DNA of 64,000 bases from Aquimarina sp. MMG016 (GTDB taxonomy: Bacteria > Bacteroidota > Bacteroidia > Flavobacteriales > Flavobacteriaceae): positions 226,279 to 290,278 of the forward strand of contig NZ_JAGJEA010000006.1 in the NCBI RefSeq assembly GCF_018100805.1, in the 5' to 3' direction. Each line of letters opens with the position of its first letter. Position 1 is the first letter of the stretch. This document shows positions 18,833-30,587 of the stretch, piece after piece. Below the pieces are notes generated by a model. The model made no database searches and was not told where the DNA came from. It saw only the letters and a program-made list of their open reading frames with translations. The translations under genes and the position numbers were made by a program.

Positions 18833-18885
18833 TCTTATAGTATAATTAGCTATCTTTAGTAAGTAACTATATAATTATCAACTTA

Positions 18886-21470
<2,585 letters not shown>

Positions 21471-21483
21471 GATTCTTTAATTT

Positions 21484-22335
21484 TTAATTTCTATTTGCTT
21501 TTATCATACGATCATTACCCCGGATATCTTTACGTAGCTCTAACGAATTGAATCCTGTCTCTTTCATCATTTTCTTGGTTAACTCAGATAAATATTGATT
21601 AATCTCAAAATATAATACCCCCTCAGCTTTTAGACTTTGTAATGCCAATTCTGTGATCTTTTTGTAAAACACCAAAGGCTTTTCATCTGAAACAAATAAA
21701 GCTTGATACGGTTCATGGTCTAATACATTGGGCCTCATCTCTTGTTTTTCCAATTCTCTAACATAAGGTGGATTAGAAACAATAACAGAAAACTTTTCAG
21801 CTAAATCATTTTCTGCTAAAATATCTTTATGTATAAACTTTATTTCCACATTGTGAAACTTAGCATTGTTGCGAGCTACTTCAATAGCTTTTTGAGATAT
21901 ATCTATTGCATATACTTCTGCATTAGGTATTTTTTTAGCCAACGTAACCGCAATACAACCACTACCTGTACCTATATCCAAGATTTTTATTTTATCCTTA
22001 ACCGTTCTATAATCTTTGATGATCCAATCTACTAGCTCTTCAGTTTCCGGTCTTGGAATCAAAACATTAGAATCTACTTTAAACCTCAAACCATAGAATT
22101 CAGCTTCACCAAGTATATACTGAATAGGCTCTTGATTTTCCAATCGTTGTTGAATATTAGAAAATTTCAACACTTCGTTATCCGAAAGCTTTTTTTCTAA
22201 ATTCAAAGCCACATCCACTCTTCTAAATCCTAAAACCTCTTCAGTTAGGATATAAAAAAAGGACATCACTTCATCAGCATCATACAATCTTGATAAAGCT
22301 CTTACAAAATCTTCTCTAAGGTTTTTTAATTTCAA
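21484..22335 (-). CDS. prmC: Peptide chain release factor N5-glutamine methyltransferase PrmC
   Basis: The 283-residue protein has a helical N-terminal domain that holds the release factor. The SAM-dependent methyltransferase domain shows LIPRPETEELV, motif I ILDIGTGSGCIAV, and NPPY at 188-191, which positions the substrate glutamine amide. It methylates the GGQ glutamine of RF1/RF2 to support efficient termination. The GNAT gene is 18 bp upstream and the LOG gene 13 bp downstream, so a prmC-LOG-ligA transcript is likely. Confidence 0.96.
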   Translation of the reverse strand: MKLKNLREDFVRALSRLYDADEVMSFFYILTEEVLGFRRVDVALNLEKKLSDNEVLKFSNIQQRLENQEPIQYILGEAEFYGLRFKVDSNVLIPRPETEELVDWIIKDYRTVKDKIKILDIGTGSGCIAVTLAKKIPNAEVYAIDISQKAIEVARNNAKFHNVEIKFIHKDILAENDLAEKFSVIVSNPPYVRELEKQEMRPNVLDHEPYQALFVSDEKPLVFYKKITELALQSLKAEGVLYFEINQYLSELTKKMMKETGFNSLELRKDIRGNDRMIKANRN

Positions 22336-22353
22336 CTCTGCCGGTTTTTAAAA

Positions 22354-22839
22354 CTACAAATCTTTCATCATCCAGGCTTGACAACTATAATGTCCGGTAT
22401 CCCCTACCGGCCCCTGTAAATCTGTGAAACCAACTTTTGCATATAACTTGCGAGCAGCTTTCATGTAAGGCATTGTCTCTAAATAACATTTTTCAAATCC
22501 TTGCTCTTTGGCAAAATCCAAACAGGTTTTAATCATTTTCATTCCTATACCTTTTCCTCTGGCTATAGGCAAAAAATACATTTTCTGAAGTTCACAAATG
22601 TTATCTTTTGTATTTTCTAAAGGAGCTATTCCACCACCTCCAATCACCACACTATTCTCTTCTACTACATAAAATGAACTTCTGGGCTTATCATAGGTTT
22701 CATACATCATATCCAAAGCTTTATCTTCATAAGCAGTTCCAACCTTAGGAACTCCCATTTCTATTAAAACCTCCCTAATAACCAGAGCTATTTGCTCATT
22801 ATCCTTATGTTCAATTGGACGAATTTTTATTGTGCTCAT
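22354..22839 (-). CDS. GNAT-family N-acetyltransferase
   Basis: The 161-residue single GNAT domain contains IGGGGIAPLE (beta-4 region), the acetyl-CoA pyrophosphate loop LPIARGKGIGMKMI (R/Q-x-x-G-x-G/A form), and FEKCYLETMPYMKAARKLYAKVGF near the end. The substrate is unknown. The family member is similar in plan to small acetyltransferases acting on amino acids or small amines. It is first in a minus-strand group leading into prmC. Confidence 0.88.
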   Translation of the reverse strand: MSTIKIRPIEHKDNEQIALVIREVLIEMGVPKVGTAYEDKALDMMYETYDKPRSSFYVVEENSVVIGGGGIAPLENTKDNICELQKMYFLPIARGKGIGMKMIKTCLDFAKEQGFEKCYLETMPYMKAARKLYAKVGFTDLQGPVGDTGHYSCQAWMMKDL

Positions 22840-22937
22840 TATTATTTTTAAATACTACTTTTGTGTAACTTAAAAAATGATGTCTATAAATGATTATTTA
22901 TTATTCGGAAATATACATCAAATCTAATCAGTAGTCA

Positions 22938-23399
22938 ATGAAGAAGTTTTTATTATTATCAACAATATTTATCCTTTTATCAGCCTGTTCTGTATCCAAA
23001 AAACCGGAATTCAAGTATGTAGATAAAATCCAGGTTAAAAAAGTAAGTATGCGAAACATAACGCTTACTACAGATGCTGTTTTTAACAATCCAAATAACC
23101 TAAAAGGTAAATTATCAATAGAAGACTTACATATTTTTGTTGATAATATAGATGTAGGCACCATTTCATCACAAGAGTTCGATGTTCCTGCCAAAAGTGA
23201 GTTTACTATACCACTTGAAGGAACTTTTTCTCTTTCTAAGATATATGAGAAAAATAAAAATGGAATTCTAGGGAGTATTCTAAATGTAATTCAGACAGAC
23301 TCATTAAAAATTCAATACAAAGGTGCTATCCGATATCATTTAGGAACTTTTTCTTATCCATACCAGATTAATAAAGAACAAAAAGTAAGCTTAAAGTAG
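22938..23399 (+). CDS. Lipoprotein with LEA-2/WHy-like domain
   Basis: The 153-residue protein has the lipobox LLSACS (Cys17) and one beta-sandwich domain. NITLTTDAVFNNPNNLKGKLSIEDLHI and GTISSQEFDVPAKSEFTIP fit the late-embryogenesis-abundant type 2 fold, which bacterial lipoproteins use in the periplasm. The role is unknown. Its TAG stop overlaps the GTG start of ribD by one base, so ribD is probably translated from this transcript. Confidence 0.75.
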   Translation: MKKFLLLSTIFILLSACSVSKKPEFKYVDKIQVKKVSMRNITLTTDAVFNNPNNLKGKLSIEDLHIFVDNIDVGTISSQEFDVPAKSEFTIPLEGTFSLSKIYEKNKNGILGSILNVIQTDSLKIQYKGAIRYHLGTFSYPYQINKEQKVSLK

Positions 23400-24442
23400 T
23401 GTCTATACATGAAAAATACATAAAACGATGTGTTCAACTGGCTAAAAATGGCTTTGGCACAACGTACCCAAATCCATTGGTAGGAAGTGTAATTGTTCAC
23501 AACAATAAGATTATAGGTGAAGGATGGCACTATCAAGCTGGCAAACCCCACGCAGAGGTAAACGCCATCAACTCCGTATCTGATGAATCTATACTAAAAG
23601 ACGCAACTATCTATGTAAGCCTAGAACCGTGTAGTCATTATGGAAAAACACCTCCCTGCAGTGATCTTATTATTGAAAAAGGTATAAAAAAAGTGGTCAT
23701 TGGGACAATTGATCCTTTTGCTAAAGTTTGCGGTGCAGGAATTCAAAAACTTATGAATGCGGGCTGTGATGTAGTTGTTGGAGTGCTTGAAAAAGAATGC
23801 CAAGAACTCAACAAACGTTTTTTTACATTTCATACTAAAAAAAGACCATATATTATCCTTAAATGGGCTGAAACCCTTAATGGTTTTATTGCTCCAGAAT
23901 CAATGCCAGAAAGAAAACCCATTTGGATTACTAATTTATATAGCAGACAATTGGTTCATAAATGGCGAGCAGAAGAACAGGCTATAGTAGTGGGCAGCAA
24001 AACAGTCATAAAAGATAATCCCAAACTTACCATTAGAGACTGGGCTGGCCAACACCCTATTAGAATTGTAATTGACAGGTCTGATCAGATTCCTGAAGAT
24101 TCTGCAATATTAGATCAAACTGTAAAAACCATTATCATTACTTCTTCAAAACACAAAAAAGAAAGTAGCAATCAACTGATTTACGAAAATGTAAATTCTG
24201 ATAATAATTTGATAGAAGAAGTTTGTGCAATTTTATACAAACATGATATTCAATCTGTAATTATAGAAGGTGGAGCTAAAACACTACAAGCTTTTATTAA
24301 TCAAAACGTTTGGGACGAAGCAAGGGTTTTTATTGGCAAAACCTCTTTCGGATCCGGTATAAAAGCCCCTATTTTAAAACGGGATCTTATTTCTGAAGAC
24401 AAAATTATGGATGACACATTAAGAATTTACTACAATGATTAA
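23399..24442 (+). CDS. ribD: Bifunctional riboflavin biosynthesis protein RibD
   Basis: The 347-residue fusion has a cytidine-deaminase-like N-terminal domain with zinc ligands His51-Ala-Glu53, Cys78 (EPCSHYGKTPPC) and Cys87, and a reductase C-terminal domain (RAEEQAIVVGSKTVIKDNPKLT, later SVIIEGGAKTLQAFI). It performs deamination and reduction of the pyrimidine intermediates of riboflavin synthesis. The start is GTG, overlapping the upstream TAG; there is no in-frame ATG nearby and family N-termini begin here. It overlaps the HAD gene by 8 bp; a HAD phosphatase for the next riboflavin step would fit, although this is inference. Confidence 0.95.
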   Translation: MSIHEKYIKRCVQLAKNGFGTTYPNPLVGSVIVHNNKIIGEGWHYQAGKPHAEVNAINSVSDESILKDATIYVSLEPCSHYGKTPPCSDLIIEKGIKKVVIGTIDPFAKVCGAGIQKLMNAGCDVVVGVLEKECQELNKRFFTFHTKKRPYIILKWAETLNGFIAPESMPERKPIWITNLYSRQLVHKWRAEEQAIVVGSKTVIKDNPKLTIRDWAGQHPIRIVIDRSDQIPEDSAILDQTVKTIIITSSKHKKESSNQLIYENVNSDNNLIEEVCAILYKHDIQSVIIEGGAKTLQAFINQNVWDEARVFIGKTSFGSGIKAPILKRDLISEDKIMDDTLRIYYND

Positions 24443-25043
24443 AACTATAATTTTTGATTTTGGTGATGTTTTTATCAATATTGATAAACCTGCTACTTTA
24501 AGAGAGTTTTCAAAATTCAAAAGCTTTCGATTCACTAAAAAAGAACAAGCTATCAATGAGCTTTATGAAACTGGAGGTATCTCTACTTCCGAATTCATAA
24601 ATCATTATAAAGTTTTACTTCCAGAAGCCACAGAGGAGCAACTTATTAGCGCATGGAATGCAATACTATTAGATTTCCCTAAACATCGATTAGATTTTAT
24701 CCAACAATTGGCTTCAGAAAAAAAGTATAAGCTGATTTTACTTAGCAACACTAATGAATTACATATCGATTGGATAAAAAAGAATATTGCGTTCTATCCT
24801 GAATTCAAAAATAGCTTTAACACATTCTATCTTTCGCAAGAAATAGGATTTAGAAAACCTAACAGGGATATTTTTGAATTTGTTCTAAACCAAAACAACA
24901 TCACGCCTTCAGAAACTCTTTTTATTGACGACACTAAAGCAAATACTGACACAGCTTCAAGTCTGGGAATCCATATCTGGAATAACAATCCCAGTACAGA
25001 AGATGTAACCAATCTATTTACCATTAAATCTGAATTATTTTGA
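24435..25043 (+). CDS. HAD-family hydrolase
   Basis: The 202-residue protein has HAD motif I IFDFGDVFINID, motif II LILLSNTNE, motif III lysine around GFRKPNRDIF, and motif IV FIDDTKANTD. The helical cap is of the small C1 type. Such proteins are phosphatases of sugar or nucleotide phosphates. Its 8-bp overlap with ribD makes it a candidate for the riboflavin-pathway phosphatase that dephosphorylates the RibD product; a more general phosphatase is equally possible. It overlaps the EamA gene by 4 bp. Confidence 0.88.
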   Translation: MIKTIIFDFGDVFINIDKPATLREFSKFKSFRFTKKEQAINELYETGGISTSEFINHYKVLLPEATEEQLISAWNAILLDFPKHRLDFIQQLASEKKYKLILLSNTNELHIDWIKKNIAFYPEFKNSFNTFYLSQEIGFRKPNRDIFEFVLNQNNITPSETLFIDDTKANTDTASSLGIHIWNNNPSTEDVTNLFTIKSELF

Positions 25044-25909
25044 TCTATTTAATCCTAAGTGTTTTAGCCTCTAGTTTAATATTTGTCATTTTTAAGCTTT
25101 TTGCAAAGTATCAAGTAGATACACTACAAGCGATTATCGTTAACTATTTAGTTGCATGTATCTCTGGACTAGTAGCTTATTCAGAGCCCATAGACTTTGT
25201 TTCTATTACTAATCAAGGTTGGTTTTATGGTACAATGATTTTAGGGATTATATTTATTTCGGTATTTAATTTAATGGCAATTACTACACAGAAAAATGGG
25301 CTATCTGTAGCAGCAGTAGCCACCAAAATGAGTGTAGCGATACCTATTGTTTTTGGAATTATAGTTTATAAAGAAAGTACCGGAGCACTTAAAATTATTG
25401 GGATTATCATAGCTCTTTTAGCCGTCTATATGACCTCAATGAAAAATGCAGGAAGTATTTCTATCAAAAAAGAAAATCTAATTTATCCATTGTTGGTATT
25501 TATAGGAAGTGGAATTATTGACACCAGCCTTAAATTTCTAGAAACACATTATATAGCTAAAACTGATGTCCCTATCTTTTCTGCAAGTATTTTTGGGTTT
25601 GCCGCTATTGTTGGTGTAACCATTATTATATATAAAGCACTGAAGGGAACATTAAATATATCTATTAAAAATATTATAGCAGGAATCTGCCTGGGAGTAC
25701 CAAACTATTTTTCTATTTATTTTTTAATAAAAGCATTAAGATATGACGGTATGGATAGTTCTTCGGTCTTTACTATTAATAATGTAGCCATATTATTAGT
25801 ATCTACAATTGCAGGAATCATGCTTTTTAAAGAAAAGCTAATTTTGAAAAACTGGATCGGAATTATACTAGCTATAATCAGTATTTTATTAGTCGCTTTC
25901 TCAATTTAA
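25040..25909 (+). CDS. EamA/DMT-type transporter
   Basis: The 289-residue protein has ten predicted membrane helices built from two repeated five-helix halves, as in the drug/metabolite transporter superfamily. The first half ends VFGIIVYKESTGALKIIGI and the second SVFTINNVAILLVSTIAGIMLFKEKLILKNWIGI, the internal-repeat signature of EamA. The start is TTG, overlapping the HAD stop (TTGA). Family members export amino acids, nucleotides or drugs; the substrate is unknown. It is in the same tightly packed group as ribD, so metabolite export linked to riboflavin is only a guess. Confidence 0.88.
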   Translation: MIYLILSVLASSLIFVIFKLFAKYQVDTLQAIIVNYLVACISGLVAYSEPIDFVSITNQGWFYGTMILGIIFISVFNLMAITTQKNGLSVAAVATKMSVAIPIVFGIIVYKESTGALKIIGIIIALLAVYMTSMKNAGSISIKKENLIYPLLVFIGSGIIDTSLKFLETHYIAKTDVPIFSASIFGFAAIVGVTIIIYKALKGTLNISIKNIIAGICLGVPNYFSIYFLIKALRYDGMDSSSVFTINNVAILLVSTIAGIMLFKEKLILKNWIGIILAIISILLVAFSI

Positions 25910-25919
25910 TAAACCAAAT

Positions 25920-26537
25920 TTGGATATAAAGGACACCTATAAAACGATTAGCACAGCAACCGAAGAAGTTTTGTTTAAAGATAAAAACAGTAAATTCTTT
26001 GGATATGCTTTCCCGATTTCATCTGAAGAAGAAGCAAAGCAACATCTAGAAAGATTAAAGAAACAGCATCATTCTGCAAGACATTGGTGTTATGCATGGC
26101 AAATTGGAGTCAAAAAAATAAGATTTAGAGCTAACGATGATGGAGAACCTTCTAACTCAGCTGGGCAACCTATCTATGGTCAGGTCCAATCTTTTGAGCT
26201 TACAAATGTACTTGTAGTTGTTGTTCGATATTTTGGAGGAGTAAAACTTGGTGTAGGTGGTTTAATAAATGCTTATAAAAGAGCTGCACAACTAGCTCTG
26301 GAAACTTCTGATATTATCGAAAAGACCATTGATGTTGACTTTCTCATCATATTTGAGTACAAGGATATGAATAAAGTGATGCGTATTATCAAAGAACATC
26401 AGCTAAAAATCACCAGACAAGAACTCGAGCTAAATTGCAATATATATATTTCTGTAAGAAAAACTGTTGCTGATAAAATAAATAGCTTTTTCTCCGCGTT
26501 GTATGAGGTAACAATTAAAGAATTAGAGAATCAATGA
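25920..26537 (+). CDS. YigZ/IMPACT-family protein
   Basis: The 205-residue protein has the YigZ signature: SARHWCYAWQIG, RANDDGEPSNSAGQPI, then VVVVRYFGGVKLGVGGLINAYK. These belong to the UPF0029/IMPACT N-terminal domain. A smaller C-terminal domain follows. IMPACT homologues influence translation control in eukaryotes; the bacterial role is unsettled. The start is TTG, 10 bp after the EamA gene. The 3' end overlaps the convergent thioesterase gene by 7 bp, so no separate terminator fits between them. Confidence 0.92.
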   Translation: MDIKDTYKTISTATEEVLFKDKNSKFFGYAFPISSEEEAKQHLERLKKQHHSARHWCYAWQIGVKKIRFRANDDGEPSNSAGQPIYGQVQSFELTNVLVVVVRYFGGVKLGVGGLINAYKRAAQLALETSDIIEKTIDVDFLIIFEYKDMNKVMRIIKEHQLKITRQELELNCNIYISVRKTVADKINSFFSALYEVTIKELENQ

Positions 26538-26935
26538 TTTTTTATTTTTTCGATTAAATAAGAAGGACATAAAATTGGTTTGCGTGTAACACTATCAACA
26601 AACACAAGGGTTGTAGCTGCTGTTGTTAATAACTCTTGATCCTGATTGTAGATTTCATAGTCAAATTCGATTCGAACTGTAGGAATTTTCCTTAACTTAG
26701 TTGTAATGGTTAATTCATCATCGAAAAAAGCAGATTTCTTAAATTTGAAATCCAAAGTAAAAACAGGAAGCATAATACCGCTTTCTTCCATTGATTTATA
26801 GGAAATCCCTAAGCGGGACAACCAGTCTATTCTTGCTAACTCCAGATACTGTGCGTAATTACCGTGGTGGACAATTCCCATCTGATCTGTTTCTGAGTAT
26901 CTAACTTTTAACAATGTTTTTGATGTAAGAGGCAT
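26531..26935 (-). CDS. Acyl-CoA thioesterase, 4HBT (YbgC-like) family
   Basis: The 134-residue single hotdog-fold domain has the 4-hydroxybenzoyl-CoA thioesterase signature VRYSETDQMGIVHHGNYAQY, with catalytic-type Asp17 and His24. VDWL-like helix residues ARIDWLSRLG follow. It hydrolyses acyl-CoA or acyl-ACP thioesters; the chain length is unknown. It is transcribed alone on the minus strand, divergent from dnaA with 195 bp between. Confidence 0.9.
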   Translation of the reverse strand: MPLTSKTLLKVRYSETDQMGIVHHGNYAQYLELARIDWLSRLGISYKSMEESGIMLPVFTLDFKFKKSAFFDDELTITTKLRKIPTVRIEFDYEIYNQDQELLTTAATTLVFVDSVTRKPILCPSYLIEKIKNH

Positions 26936-27130
26936 ATTTTTTATTAAAAAGTGATATATTGTTATGATTATTGAAGTAATTAAAGTATGCGAAAAAAATA
27001 ATTAATATTCAACCCAGAAATCGTTTTTTTTTTACATTTTTTGTTCACATATTTGTCAAACAAAAAAAGAAGGAACTTTTTCAACAATTTTCCGTTAATA
27101 ACCTAAGTAAACAGAAATTTAATCTAAAGA

Positions 27131-28558
27131 ATGAATTTAACTGCGCAATCAGTTTGGGATAATTGTCTGTCTTTTATTGAAGACAATATCACACCACAAG
27201 CTTTTAAAACTTGGTTTGAGCCAATCAAAGCTGTTAAACTTACAGATAGTGCTTTAAGTATTCAAGTACCTAGTAAATTCTTTTACGAATGGCTAGAAGA
27301 ACATTATGTTAATCTTCTGAAAGTTTCTTTAACTCGTGAGTTAGGAGAAACAGCTAAGTTGGTTTATATAATCAAAATGGAAAATACATATGGTAACAAA
27401 AAGCCATTTACAGAAAAAATTCCAAGTTCTAATCGTACTGCAGTAGGTTCTCAAGAAGTTGACGTGCCGATTAAAAGTAAAAACCCAGAACTAAAGAATC
27501 CTTTTGTGATTCCCGGTATAAGAAATGTTAAAATTGAATCTCAGCTTAATCCAAGCTACAATTTTGAAAATTTCTTAGAAGGTGATTCTAACCGATTAGC
27601 AAGATCTGCAGGTATGGCAGTAGCCAATAAACCAGGCGGAACTTCATTTAACCCTCTTTTGATTTTTGGAGGAGTTGGATTAGGAAAGACTCATTTAGCT
27701 CACGCTATCGGAGTAAACATAAAGGATAATTATCCAGAAAAAACAGTTTTATATATTTCTGCTGAAAAATTTACTCAGCAATACATTGAGTCTGTAAAAA
27801 AGAATAACAGAAATGACTTTATTCACTTTTATCAGATTATCGACGTACTTATCGTAGATGACATACAATTACTATCTGGTAAAGCAGGTACACAAGATGT
27901 ATTCTTTCATATTTTCAATCATTTGCATCAAAATGGCAAACAGGTTATCTTAACAAGTGATAAAGCCCCTGTTGACATGCAAGATATTGAGCAAAGACTG
28001 TTATCCCGTTTTAAATGGGGGTTATCTGCAGAGTTACATCACCCAGATTTTGAAACAAGAATTTCTATCATCAAGAACAAACTATATCGCGATGGTGTAG
28101 AAATGCCTGAAGATATTATAGAGTTTTTAGCAAATAACATCAAAACCAATATCCGAGAACTTGAAGGAGCTATTATCTCATTAATCGCTCACTCTTCATT
28201 CAACAAAAAAGATATTACTATTGATTTAGCTAAAGCTATTGTAGACAATTATGTAAAAAACACAAAACGTGAGGTTTCAATAGATTATATCCAAAAAGTG
28301 GTAAGTGATTACTTCCAGATGGATGTTGAGACACTTCAATCTAAAACAAGAAAGAGACATATAGTTCAGGCTCGCCAATTAGCTATGTTTTTTGCAAAAA
28401 AATTAACCAAAGCCTCTTTAGCCAGTATTGGTACACAAATTGGCAAAAGAGATCACGCAACCGTACTTCATGCTTGCAAAACTGTAGACAACTTATCTTC
28501 TACAGACAAGCAGTTTAGAAAATACGTTGAAGATTTAGGTAAAAAGCTCACTCTTTAA
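27131..28558 (+). CDS. dnaA: Chromosomal replication initiator DnaA
   Basis: The 475-residue protein has all four domains: N-terminal DnaB-contact domain (SVWDNCLSFIEDNITPQAFK), a variable linker, the AAA+ ATPase with Walker A GGVGLGKT (180-187), Walker B VLIVDDIQLL and the arginine finger region QRLLSRFKWG, and the C-terminal DnaA-box-binding helix-turn-helix with IGKRDHATVLHACKTV. It melts the origin when bound to ATP. No DnaA-box cluster was seen in the 195 bp upstream, so the origin need not be here. Confidence 0.98.
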   Translation: MNLTAQSVWDNCLSFIEDNITPQAFKTWFEPIKAVKLTDSALSIQVPSKFFYEWLEEHYVNLLKVSLTRELGETAKLVYIIKMENTYGNKKPFTEKIPSSNRTAVGSQEVDVPIKSKNPELKNPFVIPGIRNVKIESQLNPSYNFENFLEGDSNRLARSAGMAVANKPGGTSFNPLLIFGGVGLGKTHLAHAIGVNIKDNYPEKTVLYISAEKFTQQYIESVKKNNRNDFIHFYQIIDVLIVDDIQLLSGKAGTQDVFFHIFNHLHQNGKQVILTSDKAPVDMQDIEQRLLSRFKWGLSAELHHPDFETRISIIKNKLYRDGVEMPEDIIEFLANNIKTNIRELEGAIISLIAHSSFNKKDITIDLAKAIVDNYVKNTKREVSIDYIQKVVSDYFQMDVETLQSKTRKRHIVQARQLAMFFAKKLTKASLASIGTQIGKRDHATVLHACKTVDNLSSTDKQFRKYVEDLGKKLTL

Positions 28559-28578
28559 CCAAATTCCTTTCTTTTGAC

Positions 28579-29043
28579 ATGAAAATCAAAATACTAATGG
28601 TATGTCTTGGTAACATTTGCAGATCACCGTTAGCAGAAGGAATACTACAATCTAAACTTGATCCTGAAAAATATACTGTAGCCTCTTGCGGAACTAGCAA
28701 CTACCATATTGGAGGAAAACCAGACAGACGATCCATTGAAGTTGCTAAAAAGTTTGGAATCGATATTACTCAGCAAAGAGCAGCTCAATTCACCACAAAA
28801 GACTTTGATAATTACGATTTTATCTACACTATGGATAGTTCTAACTATCAAAATGTAATTAAACTATCTCGAAATCCAAAAGACACAAACAAAGTGTCTT
28901 TAATTATGGATGAATTATATCCAAATAATTCAATAGATGTTCCAGACCCATATTATGGTGGTGATCAGGGGTTTGAGGATGTATTTCAAATGCTAAATCA
29001 GGCTTCAGAAAAAATTGCTGCCAAGCTAGAAAAGCTTTCTTAA
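28579..29043 (+). CDS. Low-molecular-weight protein-tyrosine phosphatase
   Basis: The 154-residue protein has the P-loop CLGNICR (Cys9 to Arg15, the C-x5-R motif) at its N-terminus and the general-acid loop VPDPYYGG with Asp123. Both are diagnostic of the LMW-PTP/arsenate-reductase-like fold. The Tyr pair after the acid Asp is typical of true phosphatases. It lies 20 bp after dnaA and is probably read from the same transcript. Its cellular substrate is unknown; in other bacteria such enzymes act on tyrosine kinases of polysaccharide export. Confidence 0.94.
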   Translation: MKIKILMVCLGNICRSPLAEGILQSKLDPEKYTVASCGTSNYHIGGKPDRRSIEVAKKFGIDITQQRAAQFTTKDFDNYDFIYTMDSSNYQNVIKLSRNPKDTNKVSLIMDELYPNNSIDVPDPYYGGDQGFEDVFQMLNQASEKIAAKLEKLS

Positions 29044-29109
29044 CTTTTTAGAAAAGCAAAGTTTTGTATATTGAAAAATATTAACCATAACTAGTCGTTT
29101 ATATTACCT

Positions 29110-29841
29110 ATGGAATTTAAAGCCCTAGATCCAAAAGGAAAATTATATTTGATCCCCACAAGACTTGGAGATGATGTACCGTTAGAGGTACTTCCGATAT
29201 CTATTAAGAAAGTATTAGAGCAGGTTAATCATTATATCGTAGAAAACGAAAAACCTGCAAGAAGATTCATTAAAAAGGTAAGCCCAAGCAAATCTCAAAA
29301 ATCTTTGATTATACACTCTGTAAATAAATACACAGATACTTCCGAGATACCCGGATACCTAGAACCTTGTCTTAATGGCTTATCTATGGGATTGATGTCT
29401 GATGCTGGCTGCCCAGGAGTTGCAGATCCCGGAGCAGAAGTAGTAAGAATTGCTCACGAAAAAGGAATTCAGGTTACTCCTCTTGTTGGTCCTTCCTCAA
29501 TTTTATTAGCCATGATGAGCAGTGGCATGAATGGTCAAAATTTTACATTTAACGGCTATCTACCCATTGATAAAAACGAAAGAAAATCTACTATCAAATA
29601 TCTGGAAAAAACATCTCTGGATAAAAATCAAGCTCAAATTTTTATAGAAACCCCCTACAGGAATGATAAAATGTTTTCAGATTTAAAATCTATATTACAC
29701 AATAACACTCGTTTATGTATCGCATGCGACATCACCCTTACCTCTGAACTTATAGCCACTAAAACAATAGAAGAATGGAAAAAAGAAGAAATAGAGCTTC
29801 ATAAAAAACCCTCTATCTTCATTATCCAAAGAGATCATTAA
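29110..29841 (+). CDS. RsmI-like tetrapyrrole-methylase-fold SAM methyltransferase
   Basis: The 243-residue protein is of the TP-methylase fold: LMSDAGCPGVADPGAEVVRI and VGPSSILLAMMSSGMNGQNF are the substrate/SAM loops of the RsmI (16S rRNA C1402 2'-O-methyltransferase) group. IFIETPYRNDKMF and CIACDITLTSELI follow. It begins with a longer and different N-terminus (FKALDPKGKLYLIPTRLGDD) and is shorter than classical RsmI, so it may be a Bacteroidota paralogue with another RNA target. Methyltransferase activity is well supported; the target is not. Confidence 0.85.
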   Translation: MEFKALDPKGKLYLIPTRLGDDVPLEVLPISIKKVLEQVNHYIVENEKPARRFIKKVSPSKSQKSLIIHSVNKYTDTSEIPGYLEPCLNGLSMGLMSDAGCPGVADPGAEVVRIAHEKGIQVTPLVGPSSILLAMMSSGMNGQNFTFNGYLPIDKNERKSTIKYLEKTSLDKNQAQIFIETPYRNDKMFSDLKSILHNNTRLCIACDITLTSELIATKTIEEWKKEEIELHKKPSIFIIQRDH

Positions 29842-30498
29842 TTATTTATCAATTAAGCTTATCGCTTTTGCTTTTCTATTTGGCACCACAAAAGAAGTAT
29901 CATAACCCTTAAAGCGTTTCATATAGTAACGTATTGTAGTTCCAAATGCATCTGCAAAGCCTTCTACTCCTCCACTACGCAAATATTTCTTGACAGCACC
30001 GGGTCCTGCAAGATGTGCAGCAGCAAGAATTCCAGATTCTGTTACCTCAACACCATTCATTCGTCTACCTACAAACCATTTGATATCTCTTCTTAAAATC
30101 CACTTGTTTCTTGATGAATTGGCGTAAAAAGCTTTCTCTTGAAGTTCTGGGCTATTCAGAAATTTATTTTTGTTATAAATCCCTATCATAGCTAGTGTAC
30201 CTTTACCAAATTGATATTTACCAAGGTAACCAAATTGATTTACTACTCCATAATCACCTCTAGACTCTTTAAAAGCGACCGCTTCTTTGAATCCGACATA
30301 AGATTTACCCAATTTTGGTGACATATACGAATCAGACATGCCGTCTTCGATTTCGTCAAAGTTCGGAGCGATATAGTACAAATCTAAACCAGCTGTACTG
30401 TATTTGTCTAAATTTGGACTTTTTGTGGTCTTAAAACTTAACAATAGTATTCCCCCAATTGTAAGTAATAATGATAAGCCTACTAGTCTTTTTATCAT
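29842..30498 (-). CDS. Lysozyme-like (transglycosylase-fold) membrane or secreted protein
   Basis: The chosen start ATG at 30498 gives 218 residues beginning MIKRLVGLSLLLTIGGILLL, an N-terminal hydrophobic segment. An upstream in-frame start at 30561 would lie inside the promoter -7 box (30559-30566), so it is rejected. The core FKEAVAFKESRGDYGVVNQFG followed by LGKYQFGKGTLAMIG matches the lysozyme/SLT fold (catalytic-type Glu in FKESRG and the GKYQFG strand). VTESGILAAAHLAGPGAVKK follows. It probably cleaves or binds peptidoglycan outside the inner membrane. Confidence 0.8.
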   Translation of the reverse strand: MIKRLVGLSLLLTIGGILLLSFKTTKSPNLDKYSTAGLDLYYIAPNFDEIEDGMSDSYMSPKLGKSYVGFKEAVAFKESRGDYGVVNQFGYLGKYQFGKGTLAMIGIYNKNKFLNSPELQEKAFYANSSRNKWILRRDIKWFVGRRMNGVEVTESGILAAAHLAGPGAVKKYLRSGGVEGFADAFGTTIRYYMKRFKGYDTSFVVPNRKAKAISLIDK

Positions 30499-30511
30499 AT
30501 GAAAAATTTCT

Positions 30512-30544
30512 AAGTAGTCACTAAAAAAGTGTTCCCCACTACTT
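30512..30544 (-). other. Hairpin in the leader of the lysozyme-like gene
   Basis: Arms AAGTAGT and ACTACTT (7 bp) enclose an inner CACT/AGTG stem around an A/T loop, with one 6-nt bulge. It lies between the inferred transcript start (about 30553) and the ATG at 30498, so it is in the mRNA leader and could affect translation or stability. Confidence 0.45.
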
Positions 30545-30558
30545 AAATTTTTGCCGTG

Positions 30559-30587
30559 CAAAGATACACATATTTTTCTTTAGACAA
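30559..30587 (-). promoter_or_regulatory. Promoter of lysozyme-like gene
   Basis: On the minus strand TTG (30587-30585), an 18-nt spacer and TATCTTTG (30566-30559) match the Bacteroidota promoter pattern exactly at the -7 box. The inferred leader is about 55 nt. Confidence 0.7.

Noticed and set aside
26936..27130. Replication origin beside dnaA
   Set aside because: The gap upstream of dnaA has no cluster of TTATCCACA-like DnaA boxes or AT-rich 13-mers in a convincing layout; AT-richness alone is not evidence in this genome.
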